The notes under the pieces: generated by a model | The model's database searches: none | What the model was told of the DNA's origin: nothing | Seen by the model: the letters and a program-made list of their open reading frames with translations, nothing else | Assembly: GCF_014280875.1 (NCBI RefSeq) | Contig: NZ_JACLAL010000003.1 | Span: forward strand, 186,001-250,000 | Source of the DNA: Paenirhizobium daejeonense | GTDB taxonomy: Bacteria > Pseudomonadota > Alphaproteobacteria > Rhizobiales > Rhizobiaceae | Direction: 5' to 3' | DNA length: 64,000 nt | Program-made: the position numbers and the translations under genes | In this document: one piece after another, positions 8,801 through 19,433 of the stretch | Layout of the letters: each line of letters opens with the position of its first letter | Numbering within the stretch: the first letter of the stretch is position 1

Positions 8801-9253
8801 ATGGATGCGAAATTGCGTAGAGAATTCGGTTTTCGACTCGTCGGGCTGTCGCGCCGATGGCGCCAGCACGTGGACGAAGGTGTGGCCGCTGTCGGCTTGA
8901 GCGATGCGACATGGTCGCCGCTCTTTCATCTGCACAGGATCGGTGATGGTCTGACGCAGAAGGAACTCGCTGCCCGTATCGGTCTCGACGGATCGAGCCT
9001 CGTGCGGCTGATCGATATTCTGGAACGGCAGGGATTGGTGGAACGGCGGACCGAAACAGAGGACCGCAGGGCCAAACGTCTCTACCTGACGTTTGCTGGA
9101 GCGGAGCGTGTATCCGCCATTCTGGAGCGCCTGTTGCCTATCGAGAATGAGATGCTGCAGGATCTTGATGATGCCGAGATCGCCGTGCTGCTCGGCGCTT
9201 TCCAGAAGATTGAGGCCCGCATCGGAGCCGCGCGCGAATCCGGGGAACACTGA
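8801..9253 (+). CDS. MarR family transcriptional regulator
   Basis: A 150-residue winged-helix repressor. The recognition region is LTQKELAARIGLDGSSLVRLIDILERQGLVERR and the wing is ETEDRRAKRLYLT. Full-length for the family. It is the first gene of a two-gene operon: the FUSC efflux gene follows after 21 bases. It probably represses that operon until a phenolic or other aromatic ligand binds, since MarR proteins commonly sense such compounds; the ligand is inference. No good Shine-Dalgarno sequence is visible before the ATG. Confidence 0.9.
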   Translation: MDAKLRREFGFRLVGLSRRWRQHVDEGVAAVGLSDATWSPLFHLHRIGDGLTQKELAARIGLDGSSLVRLIDILERQGLVERRTETEDRRAKRLYLTFAGAERVSAILERLLPIENEMLQDLDDAEIAVLLGAFQKIEARIGAARESGEH

Positions 9254-9274
9254 ACTATGGTTCTGGAGCAGCAC

Positions 9275-11188
9275 ATGGCTAAATTCGGTTTCGATCTGCC
9301 CCGTTTGAATTTTGCGTTCAGGACCGCCGTTGCCGCCTGTCTGGCGCTGTTCATCGCATGGTTGCTCGGGCTGGAGCATCCCCAGTGGTCGGCGATGACG
9401 GTCTGGGCTGCGGCACAGCCCACTCGCGGCCAGCTTCTGGAAAAGAGCCTCTTTCGTACAGTGGGTACGCTCATCGGTGCCATTGTCGGGGTCGCTCTCG
9501 TCGCGGGTTCAGGCGGTGATCCCCGACCGCTCGTCATCGGCCTTTCGGTCTGGATTGGCCTTTGTGTCGCGGCGGGCAATCTGCTGCGCGGTTACGTCTC
9601 CTACGGCGCGATGTTGTCAGGTTACTCGGCATCCATGGTGGCGTTGCTCGATACCGGGCATCCGGACCATGTCCTTTCTCTCGGTGCCGACCGCGCGGCG
9701 ACGATCATGGTGGGCGTCGTTACCGCGTTGGCGGTTGGCTGGCTGCTGACACCGGCTGCCGCCGAAAATGAGATGACCGGCCGGATGCGCCGGGTGACGG
9801 CTCGGATGTTGCGCGACCTCGCAATTGCGCTCAGGGCCGGGGATACTAGGATGCTCGGGGACGAGCAGCGGGACTTGCTGGCCGAGATGGCGGCAATCGA
9901 CGAGGTTCTGGATCCTCATGGCGCAGGTTCGTTTCGTTCGCGTCAGGCGGTTCGCGCCATGCGCACGGTGCTGTCCGTGCAGATATCGCTGCTGCTTGCC
10001 AGTCGTCGGGGTAGTCATGGCCAAAACGGAGGCGTTGCCGATCTACTCGACGAGGCCGCGGCCGGTTTCGAGGCGGGGAGTGGTTCAGACGGCCCGCTGG
10101 CCCGTATCGGGGAGGCGGCGGCGCTCGCCGGCCGCGACACTGATCTGGGAGAGGCGTTGCAAGCGCTGAGCAGGGCCATTAGCGCTCATCGAGCGGCTCT
10201 TGGTCAGGATGTTGGAACGACCGCACATGCGGGTCACGTCAGCCATCCGGTTGTGCTGCATCGTGACTGGATCGGGGCGCGCCAGGCATCCATCCGCGCA
10301 ACGCTCTGCATGCTGCTCGTTGGGCTTCTGTGGGTCGCGACTGGATGGGCAGCCGCGCCCTTCCTGTTGCTGGGCCTGTCGATCATGACGACGATCTTCT
10401 CGACCTTCGACAACCCCGCCCACACGATGCGTTTTGTGCTGATTGGGCAGATTTTCGGCGCGCTCGGGGCGCTCGCCTGCCGGTTCCTCGTCTGGCCGTT
10501 TGCGGGCAACGAGCTTCAGGTTGTGCTGCTGACGATGCCGTTCATCCTGGGGGCGTCGTTGTTTTTCTCCCATCGACGCACGCTTCCCACTGCATTCGAC
10601 TACGCCATGGTGTCGCTGCTTCTGCTGCATCCGGTCTATCCACTGACGGGTGATTTTCCCTCGATGCTGTCGGGCGCGATTGCCGTCGTGCTGGCGCCGG
10701 TCGTGGCGCTTATCGCCTACAGACTGATTTTTCCGCTCAATGCAGGCAAGCGCCTGGAGACGCTCATCGTCATGATGGTGCACGAGTTGCAGGACATGGC
10801 GCGGACGGAGGACGCCTCGCAGCACCGCCTGACGTGGCGAGGTCGCCTGTACCACAGGCTGTTCCGGATGATCCGGTTTGCCGAGCGCAGCGGCGATACG
10901 CATCGCGACGTCACTGACGGCGGGCTTGCTGTTCTTTCTGTCGGCTATTCGATACTCTCCCTGCAGGATCTCGTCCGTTCGGGTGCGTTGGCCGATGGCG
11001 AGGAACGGGCTGCCAAGGCCGCCCTGCAGCGGTTGAAGAGGGTGAGTTCGGAGCCTGAAAAGGCCGCGGCCGCGCTGGCGCGGGCCGGTGGCCGGCTCTC
11101 CACGGCGCACCCGCGCGAAAGCGCTTCCGTCGCGGGAGCCGCCGAGGCGCTTCGGGCCAATGTCGCTTTCATGAAGCGGGCCGGGTAG
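9275..11188 (+). CDS. FUSC family (aromatic acid/fusaric acid type) efflux protein
   Basis: A 637-residue inner-membrane protein of the FUSC/AaeB family, which exports aromatic acids and related toxic compounds, normally with a membrane fusion protein. Two similar membrane halves are visible, one at residues about 15-165 (PQWSAMTVWAAAQPTRG, GTLIGAIVGVALV) and one at about 335-490 (FLLLGLSIMTTIFSTFDNPAH), each followed by a soluble helical part. I prefer the ATG at 9275 because GGAG at 9265 is well placed, over the ATG at 9257, which lies three bases after the MarR stop. No fusion protein gene (AaeA-like) is adjacent, so the partner must be elsewhere or is not needed. Regulation by the upstream MarR protein is likely. 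Confidence 0.87.
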   Translation: MAKFGFDLPRLNFAFRTAVAACLALFIAWLLGLEHPQWSAMTVWAAAQPTRGQLLEKSLFRTVGTLIGAIVGVALVAGSGGDPRPLVIGLSVWIGLCVAAGNLLRGYVSYGAMLSGYSASMVALLDTGHPDHVLSLGADRAATIMVGVVTALAVGWLLTPAAAENEMTGRMRRVTARMLRDLAIALRAGDTRMLGDEQRDLLAEMAAIDEVLDPHGAGSFRSRQAVRAMRTVLSVQISLLLASRRGSHGQNGGVADLLDEAAAGFEAGSGSDGPLARIGEAAALAGRDTDLGEALQALSRAISAHRAALGQDVGTTAHAGHVSHPVVLHRDWIGARQASIRATLCMLLVGLLWVATGWAAAPFLLLGLSIMTTIFSTFDNPAHTMRFVLIGQIFGALGALACRFLVWPFAGNELQVVLLTMPFILGASLFFSHRRTLPTAFDYAMVSLLLLHPVYPLTGDFPSMLSGAIAVVLAPVVALIAYRLIFPLNAGKRLETLIVMMVHELQDMARTEDASQHRLTWRGRLYHRLFRMIRFAERSGDTHRDVTDGGLAVLSVGYSILSLQDLVRSGALADGEERAAKAALQRLKRVSSEPEKAAAALARAGGRLSTAHPRESASVAGAAEALRANVAFMKRAG

Positions 11189-11268
11189 GCTGAGAGAGAG
11201 GGGTGTTGCAAAAGCCGCACTGCCGCCGACCGCAAGTTTCAGGCTCCAGTGAAGCGCAAAGCATCTCC

Positions 11269-11388
11269 CCCGTCATGCCGGACTTGATGTACGGCATCCA
11301 GCGACCCGACCTCCGTCGGGTCAAAAGACTCTTCCAGCCCAAGGACTTGGGCTGGCTGGATGCCTGTGACGAGCACAGGCATGACGGC
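11269..11388. repeat. Dispersed palindromic repeat in the FUSC-patD gap
   Basis: The segment begins CCGTCATGCCGGACTTG, contains GGCATCCAG and CTGGATGCC as internal inverted blocks, and ends CACAGGCATGACGG. Its ends are therefore inverted copies (CCGTCATGCC / GGCATGACGG). I recognise this as the alphaproteobacterial intergenic palindrome family with CCGTCATGCC termini. The central GACCCGAC-CTCC-GTCGGGTC hairpin may act as a terminator between the convergent genes. The rest of this 290-base gap holds nothing else I can identify. Confidence 0.6.
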
Positions 11389-11477
11389 GTGGCAAGCGCC
11401 CGTACACCGTCGGGCGCAAACGTGTGGATTTGCCGGTCGTCTGACAGCGCGTTCGATACCGCGCTGTTGCCTGCTGT

Positions 11478-12902
11478 TCAATGCGCGATCATGACGTGGC
11501 GGACGGCGGTGTAGTCCTCCAGAGCATAGACCGACATGTCCTTGCCATAGCCGGACTGTTTCAGGCCGCCATGGGGCATTTCGTTGCACAGCATGAAGTG
11601 GGTGTTGATCCAGGTGCAGCCGTAGCGTAGGCGGGCGGCGGTCTTCATTGCGCGGGAAATGTCCTTGGTCCAGACGGACGAGGCGAGGCCGTAGTCGCTG
11701 TCGTTCGCCCAGGCGATGGCATCCTCGGGCTCGGAGAAACGGGTGACGGACACGACCGGGCCGAAGACCTCGCGGCGGACGATTTCGTCGTCCTGCAGGG
11801 CACCGGCGATGACGGTCGGGGTGTAGAAGAAACCCTTGTCACCCGACACCTTGCCGCCGGCGACGACTTCCATGTGCTTGTGTTCGGCGGCGCGGGTGAC
11901 GAAGCTTTCCACGCGGTCGCGCTGGCGTTTCGAGATCAGCGGGCCGATCTCGTTTTCGGTGTCGTCGGCCTGGTTGAACTTCAGCGTCGAGACGGCGGAG
12001 GCGAGGTCGGCGACGAACTTGTCATAGACCTTGTCGGCGGCGTAGATGCGGCAGGCGGCGGTGCAGTCCTGACCGGCATTGTAGTAGCCGAAGGTGCGGA
12101 TGGCGGAGACGACGGCGTCGATGTCGGCATCGTCATAGACGATGACCGGGGCCTTGCCGCCGAGTTCGAGATGGGTGCGCTTGACGGTCTTGGAAGCGGC
12201 GGCCAGCACCTTCTTGCCGGTTGCGATGTCGCCGGTGATCGATACCATGCCGATCTTCGGGTGGTTTATGAGCGCGTTACCGACGCTTTCGCCGCGGCCG
12301 AGCACGATGTTCACCACGCCTTCCGGCAGGATGTCGGCGAGAAGCTTCGCCATCTTCAGTGCGGTGAGCGGGGTCTGTTCGGAGGGCTTGAAGACCACGG
12401 TGTTGCCGCCGGCGATTGCCGGAGCGAGCTTCCACGCCATCATCATCAGCGGATAGTTCCACGGCGCGATGGAGCCGACGATGCCGACCGGATCGCGTCG
12501 GATCATCGAGGTGAAGCCCGGCAGATATTCGCCGGCGACCGGCGCATGCAGCGAGCGGATGGCGCCGGCGAAGAAGCGCCAGCAATCGACGATGGCGGGG
12601 ATCTCGTCATTCCTCACGGCATTGATCGGCTTGCCGCAATTGAGGCTTTCCAGCGCAGCGAAGCCATCGGCATCCTTCTCGATGGCATCGGCAATCGCCA
12701 GCAGGTAGGCGGAACGCTGGCCGGGCGTGGTGGCGGCCCAGTCGTCGAAGGCCTTTTCGGCAGCGTCGACTGCGGCGTCGATCTGGCCGAGCGAGGCTTC
12801 GGGCAGGTCGAGGATCACTTCCCCGGTCTTGGGGTTGAGGATTTTTTCCTCGGTTTCCGTGCCGGCTTCGAATTGCGCGCCGATCAGCATTTGAGTGTCC
12901 AT
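11478..12902 (-). CDS. patD: Gamma-aminobutyraldehyde dehydrogenase (PatD/YdcW type)
   Basis: An NAD-dependent aldehyde dehydrogenase of 474 residues, expected to oxidise 4-aminobutanal to GABA in putrescine breakdown. The general base Glu is in LELGGKAP and the catalytic Cys in AGQDCTAAC; the cofactor region is [13 protein letters not shown] and KPSEQTPLT. The length and N-terminus ([10 protein letters not shown]) match E. coli YdcW/PatD. It is the last gene of a ydcSTUV-patD operon, 29 bases after the second permease, which strengthens the polyamine assignment. A betaine-aldehyde dehydrogenase cannot be strictly ruled out by motifs alone. Confidence 0.9.
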   Translation of the reverse strand: MDTQMLIGAQFEAGTETEEKILNPKTGEVILDLPEASLGQIDAAVDAAEKAFDDWAATTPGQRSAYLLAIADAIEKDADGFAALESLNCGKPINAVRNDEIPAIVDCWRFFAGAIRSLHAPVAGEYLPGFTSMIRRDPVGIVGSIAPWNYPLMMMAWKLAPAIAGGNTVVFKPSEQTPLTALKMAKLLADILPEGVVNIVLGRGESVGNALINHPKIGMVSITGDIATGKKVLAAASKTVKRTHLELGGKAPVIVYDDADIDAVVSAIRTFGYYNAGQDCTAACRIYAADKVYDKFVADLASAVSTLKFNQADDTENEIGPLISKRQRDRVESFVTRAAEHKHMEVVAGGKVSGDKGFFYTPTVIAGALQDDEIVRREVFGPVVSVTRFSEPEDAIAWANDSDYGLASSVWTKDISRAMKTAARLRYGCTWINTHFMLCNEMPHGGLKQSGYGKDMSVYALEDYTAVRHVMIAH

Positions 12903-12931
12903 GTTGGTTCTCCCTCAGTCTTGAATGGTTG

Positions 12932-13747
12932 TTATTTCCCGCTGCCGGCAACGCTGTCGGTATCGCGGGTCAGGTAATAGGCGCCGAGAATCGGCAGGAA
13001 AGTGACGATCACCACGAGCATGGCGACGACGTTGGTCACCGGGCGCTGGCGCGGACGGATCAGTTCTTCCAGCATCCAGATCGGCAGGGTTGATTGTTGT
13101 CCGCCAGTGAAGGTCGTGACGATGACCTCGTCGAAGGATAGGGCGAAGGCCAGCATGCCGCCGGCAAGAAGCGCCGTCGCGATGTTCGGCAGGACCACAT
13201 AGCGGAAGGTCTGGAAACCATCGGCGCCAAGGTCCATCGAAGCCTCGATCAGCGAGCCTGAGGTGCGGCGGAAGCGGGCGACGGCATTGTTGTAGACCAC
13301 AACCACGCAGAAGGTGCCGTGACCGAGAATGATCGTCCACATCGAATAAGGGATTTCGGCAATCGAGAAGGCCGAGCGCAACGCTATACCAGTAATGATA
13401 CCAGGAAGTGCGATCGGAAGTATGACGAGCAGCGAAATCGCTTCCCGGCCGAAGAAGGCGGTGCGCGCGACGGCTGCGGCTGCTAGTGTGCCAAGCACAA
13501 GTGCAATCGCGGTAGCGATGGAGGCGACCTTGATCGAAAGCGTCAATGCTTGCCACACGTCCGCACGGTTCCACGCAACGGCGAACCATTGGGTGGTGAA
13601 GCCTGGCGGTGGCCACTGGAAGCTCTTCTCCTCCGTGGTGAAGGCGTAGACGAAGATCAAGAGGATCGGCAGGTGCAGGAAGGCTAGCCCGCCAGCGGCT
13701 GCAAGCTTCAGGGGCCAGCCGGCGTCGGTGTTCTTGTCAGAGCGCAT
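12932..13747 (-). CDS. ydcV: Polyamine-type ABC transporter permease (YdcV-like)
   Basis: A 271-residue inner-membrane permease of the PotC class. After a short cytoplasmic N-terminus ([11 protein letters not shown]) it has about six hydrophobic segments and the EAA loop [22 protein letters not shown] that contacts the ATPase (seen in pieces EASMDLGA and FRYVVLPNI). I choose the ATG at 13747, which overlaps the end of the first permease gene by 11 bases and has GGGGG upstream; the frame continues upstream only through the other gene. Fourth gene of the ydcSTUV-patD operon. Confidence 0.9.
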   Translation of the reverse strand: MRSDKNTDAGWPLKLAAAGGLAFLHLPILLIFVYAFTTEEKSFQWPPPGFTTQWFAVAWNRADVWQALTLSIKVASIATAIALVLGTLAAAAVARTAFFGREAISLLVILPIALPGIITGIALRSAFSIAEIPYSMWTIILGHGTFCVVVVYNNAVARFRRTSGSLIEASMDLGADGFQTFRYVVLPNIATALLAGGMLAFALSFDEVIVTTFTGGQQSTLPIWMLEELIRPRQRPVTNVVAMLVVIVTFLPILGAYYLTRDTDSVAGSGK

Positions 13748-14687
13748 CGAAGGCCCCCATGCGTTTGGCGATCCAGAGATAGATGCCCATGATGACGATC
13801 GGCACCACGGAAAAGGCGGCGGCGAGCGGCACATTACCGGCCGTGCCCTGCTGCGTGTAGACGGCCTGCCCGATGAAGAGGCGCGAAGAGCCGATGATCT
13901 GCGGGATGATGTAATCGCCAAGCGTCAGCGAGAAGGTAAAGATGGAGCCGGCGATGATGCCCGGTAGTGCAAGCGGAAACAGCACGTGGCGGAATGTCTG
14001 ATCCGGCTTCGCGCCGAGATCTGCGGAAGCCTCGATCAGATTGCCAGGCACACGTTCCAGCGCAGCCTGCGTCGGCAGGATCATGTAAGGCAGCCAAACA
14101 TAGACGAACACGATGAAAGTGCCGATATAGCTGATCGAAAGGGAGTTGCCGCCAATGACGGGCAGAGCGAGCACTCCATCGAGCAGCCAGGACAGGTGAA
14201 GCTTGGCAAAGGCCCAGGTTAGAATACCTTCCTTGGCGAGTATCAGCTTCCAGGCATAGACCTTGACAAGATAGCTCGACCACAGCGGCAGCATGATGCC
14301 GATATAGAAGAAGGCTTTCCATTTACCCTTGGCATAGCGGGCCGCGTAATAGGCTATGGGAAAGGCGAGTGCCGCGGAGGCGAGCGTGACGGCAAGCGCC
14401 ATCAGCAATGTGCGCAGGATGATGTCGAAATTCGAGGGTATGAGCAGTTGCTCATAGGTCGCGAGCGTGAACTCGTAGTTGATCATCCCCGAAAACTCAT
14501 CGATAGCGAAGAAGCTTTGCAGCAATAGCGCGATCAGCGAGCCGACGTAGATGACGCCGAGCCAGAGCAGCGGTGGCACCAGCATCACCGTCAGCAAGAG
14601 GGCGGGGCGGCGCCAGAAGAGATCCGATACCCGGCGCATGGGGCCGTTGCCGGCCGGCAGAATCGATGTTGCTGAAAGATCTGTCAT
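13737..14687 (-). CDS. ydcU: Polyamine-type ABC transporter permease (YdcU-like)
   Basis: A 316-residue permease of the PotB class. Residues 1-30 are cytoplasmic, followed by a first membrane segment ([19 protein letters not shown]) and a periplasmic segment, then five more membrane segments. The EAA loop is [25 protein letters not shown] (pieces [18 protein letters not shown]). The start overlaps the stop of the ATPase gene by four bases (ATGA type), so translation is coupled. Pairs with YdcV to form the channel. Confidence 0.9.
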   Translation of the reverse strand: MTDLSATSILPAGNGPMRRVSDLFWRRPALLLTVMLVPPLLWLGVIYVGSLIALLLQSFFAIDEFSGMINYEFTLATYEQLLIPSNFDIILRTLLMALAVTLASAALAFPIAYYAARYAKGKWKAFFYIGIMLPLWSSYLVKVYAWKLILAKEGILTWAFAKLHLSWLLDGVLALPVIGGNSLSISYIGTFIVFVYVWLPYMILPTQAALERVPGNLIEASADLGAKPDQTFRHVLFPLALPGIIAGSIFTFSLTLGDYIIPQIIGSSRLFIGQAVYTQQGTAGNVPLAAAFSVVPIVIMGIYLWIAKRMGAFDAL

Positions 14688-15673
14688 GCCGCGCCATCCA
14701 TGTAGTGGAGGTCGGCGGGCTTCCAGCCGATGGCTGTGCTATCACCGACCGCGGGAACCGGCTGTCCGGCAGGAACCATGATGTTCAGGGAAATCCCGTT
14801 GACGGTGACCGCCACGCGGGTCGCAGCACCGAGGAAACTGTGGGAACGAACGGTTGCCGGCAGGCCGTTGTCGGAAACCAGCCGGATCGCCTCCGGGCGA
14901 AGGCTTGACCATTTCTCGTCTCCGCCGAGCTTCTTTGTTTCTGCGGGGGAAAGGACGTTGGACGAGCCGACGAAATCCGCGACGAACCGGGTCTTCGGGC
15001 GATTGTAGATTTCTTCCGGCGTCCCGGCCTGGACGATCTTGCCCTCGTTGAAGACGGCGACGCGATCGGCCATGGAGAGGGCCTCGCCCTGATCGTGTGT
15101 GACGAAGATGAAGGTGATCCCGAGAGAGCGTTGCAGGGTCTTGAGTTCTTCCTGCATGCGCTCGCGAAGCTTCAGGTCGAGCGCGCCGAGTGGCTCGTCG
15201 AGCAGCAGGACCTTGGGTTTGTTGACGAGGGCGCGGGCCAGCGCAACGCGCTGGCGCTGGCCGCCGGAGAGCTGACCGGGCTTGCGGGCGCCATAGCCGG
15301 GGAGCTTGACCAGATCCAGCGCCTGTTCGGCCATCTGCAGCCGCTCGGATTTCTCGACGCCTTTGACCATCAGCCCGTAGGCGACGTTGTCTAGGATGTT
15401 GAGGTGCGGAAAGAGAGCATAGTCCTGGAATACCGTGTTGACGTTGCGGCGGTAGGGCGGGACGCCCTCCGCCGTCTCGCCGAAGATCTCGATATGGCCG
15501 GAGGTGGGCTGCTCGAAACCGGCAATCAGGCGCAGGCATGTCGTCTTGCCGGAACCGGACGGGCCAAGCATGGCAAAGAATTCGCCGGGCGCGATCACGA
15601 GATCGACGGCATCCACGGCTTTGACGGTGCCGAAATGGCGCGACACCTGCGAGAACTCAACGGCTGCGGTCAT
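14684..15673 (-). CDS. ydcT: Polyamine-type ABC transporter ATP-binding protein (YdcT/PotA-like)
   Basis: A 329-residue ATPase with Walker A GPSGSGKTT, signature LSGGQRQRVALARAL, Walker B VLLLDEPLGALD and the C-terminal regulatory TOBE-type domain (residues about 245-329, NVLSPAET to DLHYMDGAA). I choose the ATG at 15673 (MTAAVEFSQ) because GGAG is seven bases upstream; an ATG 30 bases earlier lacks a site. It lies 171 bases downstream of the binding-protein gene, separated by a palindromic repeat that may reduce downstream expression relative to the binding protein. Confidence 0.92.
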   Translation of the reverse strand: MTAAVEFSQVSRHFGTVKAVDAVDLVIAPGEFFAMLGPSGSGKTTCLRLIAGFEQPTSGHIEIFGETAEGVPPYRRNVNTVFQDYALFPHLNILDNVAYGLMVKGVEKSERLQMAEQALDLVKLPGYGARKPGQLSGGQRQRVALARALVNKPKVLLLDEPLGALDLKLRERMQEELKTLQRSLGITFIFVTHDQGEALSMADRVAVFNEGKIVQAGTPEEIYNRPKTRFVADFVGSSNVLSPAETKKLGGDEKWSSLRPEAIRLVSDNGLPATVRSHSFLGAATRVAVTVNGISLNIMVPAGQPVPAVGDSTAIGWKPADLHYMDGAA

Positions 15674-15716
15674 GGGTACTCCGGGAGAAAATTTGTTCAG
15701 CACGAGGCCGATGGGG

Positions 15717-15843
15717 CCTGGCCCTCCCCTTGAGGGAGAGGGGAGCCGAAGGGCCTGGGTGGGGTGATGTCTTCATAGGCTGTTGCCGGCAGGATCACCC
15801 CACCTCGCATTCGCGCGACCTCCCCTCAAGGGGAGGCTTGGGG
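15717..15843. repeat. Intra-operon palindromic repeat
   Basis: Between the ydcS and ydcT genes. It contains CCCTCCCCTTGAGGGAG-type and CCTCCCCTCAAGGGGAGG palindromes at its two ends and the inverted pair TGGGGTGAT / ATCACCCCA inside. The same sequence style recurs near 17140-17265 and 51020-51175. Being transcribed, it probably folds into stable hairpins that could differentially stabilise the ydcS message. Confidence 0.6.
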
Positions 15844-15844
15844 A

Positions 15845-17005
<1,161 letters not shown>

Positions 17006-17139
17006 GACAATTTCTCCCGGTTGGGGCCGCCTTATCGCGGCGTTTGTTCCCGAGGATGAAGGTGACGCGAAATTGCCGCATTCGCAAATTCATTTGTCAG
17101 AAAGTCGCTATCGGTTTTTCCGAATGGCGCTGATGCAGG

Positions 17140-17265
17140 CCCCTCCCCACAAGGGCGGCTTCACCCGCAAATGCTACGGCAAGGTTAATATGAGACGCGG
17201 CCACGCATTTTATCCCACCCCTTGTGGGGGAGATGGCCGGCAGGCCAGAGGGGGATTTGTCAATG
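17140..17265. repeat. Palindromic repeat upstream of ydcS
   Basis: GGCCCCTCCCCACAAGGGC at one end and CCCCTTGTGGGGGAGATGGC plus CGGCAGGCCAGAGGGGGA at the other form inverted blocks. The CCTTGTGGGGGAGAT-GCCGGCAG core is also present upstream of xylA at about 51133-51160. It fills most of the 270-base gap between the LysR gene and ydcS. No promoter stands out in what remains. Confidence 0.6.
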
Positions 17266-17274
17266 CGTATGGGT

Positions 17275-18183
17275 CTACCGTCCGCGGCCGCTTCTGAGCG
17301 CTTCGGCAATGCCGACGAAGTCGCGGGCGGCCTGGGGCAGACTCGAGCCCTTGCGCCAGACCATGCCGACCTGAACGACGGGCAGTGCGCCGGAGACGTC
17401 TCGGCTTTCGATACGGTCGCCTTCCAGTGACCATGGGCGGTAGACGAGATCGGGCAGCAGGGCGACGCCGGCACCGGTCGCCACGAGACTTCGGACCGCT
17501 TCGACCGAGCGGGTTCGGAAGGCGACGTGTGGTCGGGCGCCGAGTGCGGCGAGCAGCTTGCCGGTGTTTTCCTCGATTTCGTCGATGGTCAGCATGATCA
17601 GGGGTTCGCGGGCGATGTCGGCGCTCGAAATGATATCCGCCGACACCAGCGGATGGCCCATGGGCAGCCAGAGGCGATAGGGAGATGTCTCGAGAATTTC
17701 CGCCTGCAGGGCCATGCGGTCGCGCAGGTTGGAAATAACCATGACCGCCACGTCCAGTTCGCCGCCGATCAGCAGATGTTCGAGATAGGAGCCATTGTCC
17801 TCGATGGCCGAGACCTCGACGCCGGGACAGGCGCGGCGATAGCGCGCGAGAAGATCGGAAAGCACATAGCCCGCAACAAGCGAGGTGACGCCGATATTGA
17901 GCTTGCCGCCGGTATTCTCCTTGGTTTCCGAAAAGGCGTTGCGGGCGTCCGAGACCGTTGCAAGGATCTTCGTTGCGTGGCGCAGGAACTGGTGCCCATT
18001 GTGAGTGATCGACAGACCGCGCGGATGGCGCTCGAACAATTCCACGCCAAGGTCGCCTTCGAGTTCCTTGATCGCCTCGGTGACCGAGGACTGGGAAATG
18101 GAGAGATTCTGGGCGGCGCGTGTCACCGAACCTTGTTCGGCGACGGCGATGAAATACTGCAACTGGCGAAGGGTGAAGGCCAT
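17275..18183 (-). CDS. LysR family transcriptional regulator
   Basis: A 302-residue LysR regulator. The N-terminal winged helix reads FTLRQLQYFIAVAEQGSVTRAAQNLSISQSSVTEAIKELE in pieces (LRQLQYFIAVAE, ISQSSVTEAIKELE) and the effector domain begins near residue 90 (GGKLNIGVTSLVAGY). It lies on the same strand as, and upstream of, the ydcSTUV-patD operon, but is also divergent from an EamA transporter with a dyad between them. Either could be its target. By LysR habit the divergent gene is the more likely one. Confidence 0.9.
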   Translation of the reverse strand: MAFTLRQLQYFIAVAEQGSVTRAAQNLSISQSSVTEAIKELEGDLGVELFERHPRGLSITHNGHQFLRHATKILATVSDARNAFSETKENTGGKLNIGVTSLVAGYVLSDLLARYRRACPGVEVSAIEDNGSYLEHLLIGGELDVAVMVISNLRDRMALQAEILETSPYRLWLPMGHPLVSADIISSADIAREPLIMLTIDEIEENTGKLLAALGARPHVAFRTRSVEAVRSLVATGAGVALLPDLVYRPWSLEGDRIESRDVSGALPVVQVGMVWRKGSSLPQAARDFVGIAEALRSGRGR

Positions 18184-18253
18184 GCGGTGTTTAGACCATG
18201 GCTTGCAGAGTGTCGCAAGCGGGGCAGGAGACCATCATTACCGCAGGGCAGCC

Positions 18254-18275
18254 TTGCAAAGATGCGACTTTGCAA
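18254..18275. promoter_or_regulatory. Candidate LysR operator
   Basis: TTGCAAAG and CTTTGCAA form a perfect 8-6-8 inverted repeat in the 111-base divergent region between the LysR gene (start 18183) and the EamA transporter (start about 18295). The position 20 bases before the transporter start fits a site for the adjacent regulator. Confidence 0.45.
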
Positions 18276-18294
18276 ATGTCGGGATGCCGATAAT

Positions 18295-19239
18295 ATGAAA
18301 TCCTCTCCCATTGTGCTCAATGCATTTTTCCGACTGCGATCCCCGATGAAATCCACGCCGCTTGGCTATCTGTTTGCCCTTACGGCTTTTACCGTTTTTG
18401 CCGTTCAGGACGGGATCTCGAAACATCTCGGGGAAAGTTATTCTCCTGTCGTCGTGGCGGTCGTGCGTTACTGGGCGTTTGCCGCCTTCGCCGTGTTTCT
18501 TGCCCTGCGTTCGGGCGGCGGTTTGAGGACTGCGGTCCGGACACAAAGGCCGATCCTGCAGATCCTGCGTGGGTTGCTGCTCGGTGGACAGATCCTCGTA
18601 TCGGTTGCCGCGTTTCATTATGCGGGTTTGGCGCAGTCGCAGGCGATCTTCGCTTCGGCTCCGATTTTCGTGGCGCTCTTGTCGGTGCCGCTTCTCGGCG
18701 AAAAGGTCGGCTGGCGACGGTGGACGGCGATCGGCGTCGGCCTGTGCGGCGTGGTCCTGATCCTGTCTCCGGGGCCGGCCGGCTTCAACGGCTATGTCGT
18801 CCTTCCGCTGATGTGCGCGATCTTCGGCGCGGTCTACGGCATTCTGACCCGGCTCGTCAGCCGGGTGGATCAGCCGGTGACGAGCTTCTTCTATATGTGC
18901 ATGGTCGGCTTCGTCTGTACCAATGCGATCGCGCCCGCCTTCTTCACGCCGATTGCCGCAAAGGACTGGGGCTGGATGCTGGCGCTGTGCTGCACCGGCA
19001 TCATCGGGCATTTCTCCCTCATCAAGGCCTATGACAAGCTGAGCGCCGTGGTGCTGCAGCCGATCGCCTACTGGCAGCTTGTGCTCGGTTCCGGGATCGC
19101 CGTCGCGGTGTTCGGCGAAACGCTTCGCTTCAACATGATTCTCGGATCGGTGATCGTTGTCGCTGCAGGAATTTTCACCGTCTGGCGGGAGCAGGTGGTG
19201 GCCCGCAGGAATGCGGCGGAAGCTGCTGCAGGTCGTTGA
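18295..19239 (+). CDS. EamA/DMT family transporter
   Basis: A 314-residue drug/metabolite-type exporter with two EamA repeats of about five membrane segments each; the first begins LGYLFALTAFTVFAVQDGISK and the second PAGFNGYVVLPLMCAIFGAVYG. Family glycine-proline pattern and the end of repeat one (LLGEKVGWRRWTAIGVGLCGV) are clear. The start is uncertain: ATG 18295 has a weak GGGAT upstream, while ATG 18346 (MKSTPLGYLF, 297 residues) gives the usual family length. The substrate is unknown. It faces a LysR regulator that probably controls it. Confidence 0.85.
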   Translation: MKSSPIVLNAFFRLRSPMKSTPLGYLFALTAFTVFAVQDGISKHLGESYSPVVVAVVRYWAFAAFAVFLALRSGGGLRTAVRTQRPILQILRGLLLGGQILVSVAAFHYAGLAQSQAIFASAPIFVALLSVPLLGEKVGWRRWTAIGVGLCGVVLILSPGPAGFNGYVVLPLMCAIFGAVYGILTRLVSRVDQPVTSFFYMCMVGFVCTNAIAPAFFTPIAAKDWGWMLALCCTGIIGHFSLIKAYDKLSAVVLQPIAYWQLVLGSGIAVAVFGETLRFNMILGSVIVVAAGIFTVWREQVVARRNAAEAAAGR

Positions 19240-19249
19240 TCGCGAAAAC

Positions 19250-19433
19250 GGATCCCGATTGCAGTCCCCTTCGACTAATTTAGGGTCTAAGTACTAATTT
19301 ATCAGGAACCTTATTGACCGATTCGCGCCGTTATTCGAGAACGGACGGAAAGATTCTGCTTATATATTCGAAGTTGGTAATTTATTCGCGCGATGTTGTT
19401 CGCACGGATGAGTGCTTCGGGGGAGGCTTCTTC
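19250..19433 (+). promoter_or_regulatory. AT-rich leader of the autotransporter gene
   Basis: The gap from the EamA stop to the GTG start is clearly AT-richer than the surroundings. It contains two copies of ACTAATTTA (about 19274 and 19292), TATATATTC near 19362 that could serve as a -10 region, and several TTATTCG copies. A leader of this kind suggests regulated or weak expression, but I cannot assign a defined promoter. Confidence 0.3.

Noticed and set aside
17527..18294. Long upstream extension of the EamA transporter frame
   Set aside because: It is antisense to the LysR gene, contains unlikely residue runs, and has no ribosome site; the transporter starts near 18295.
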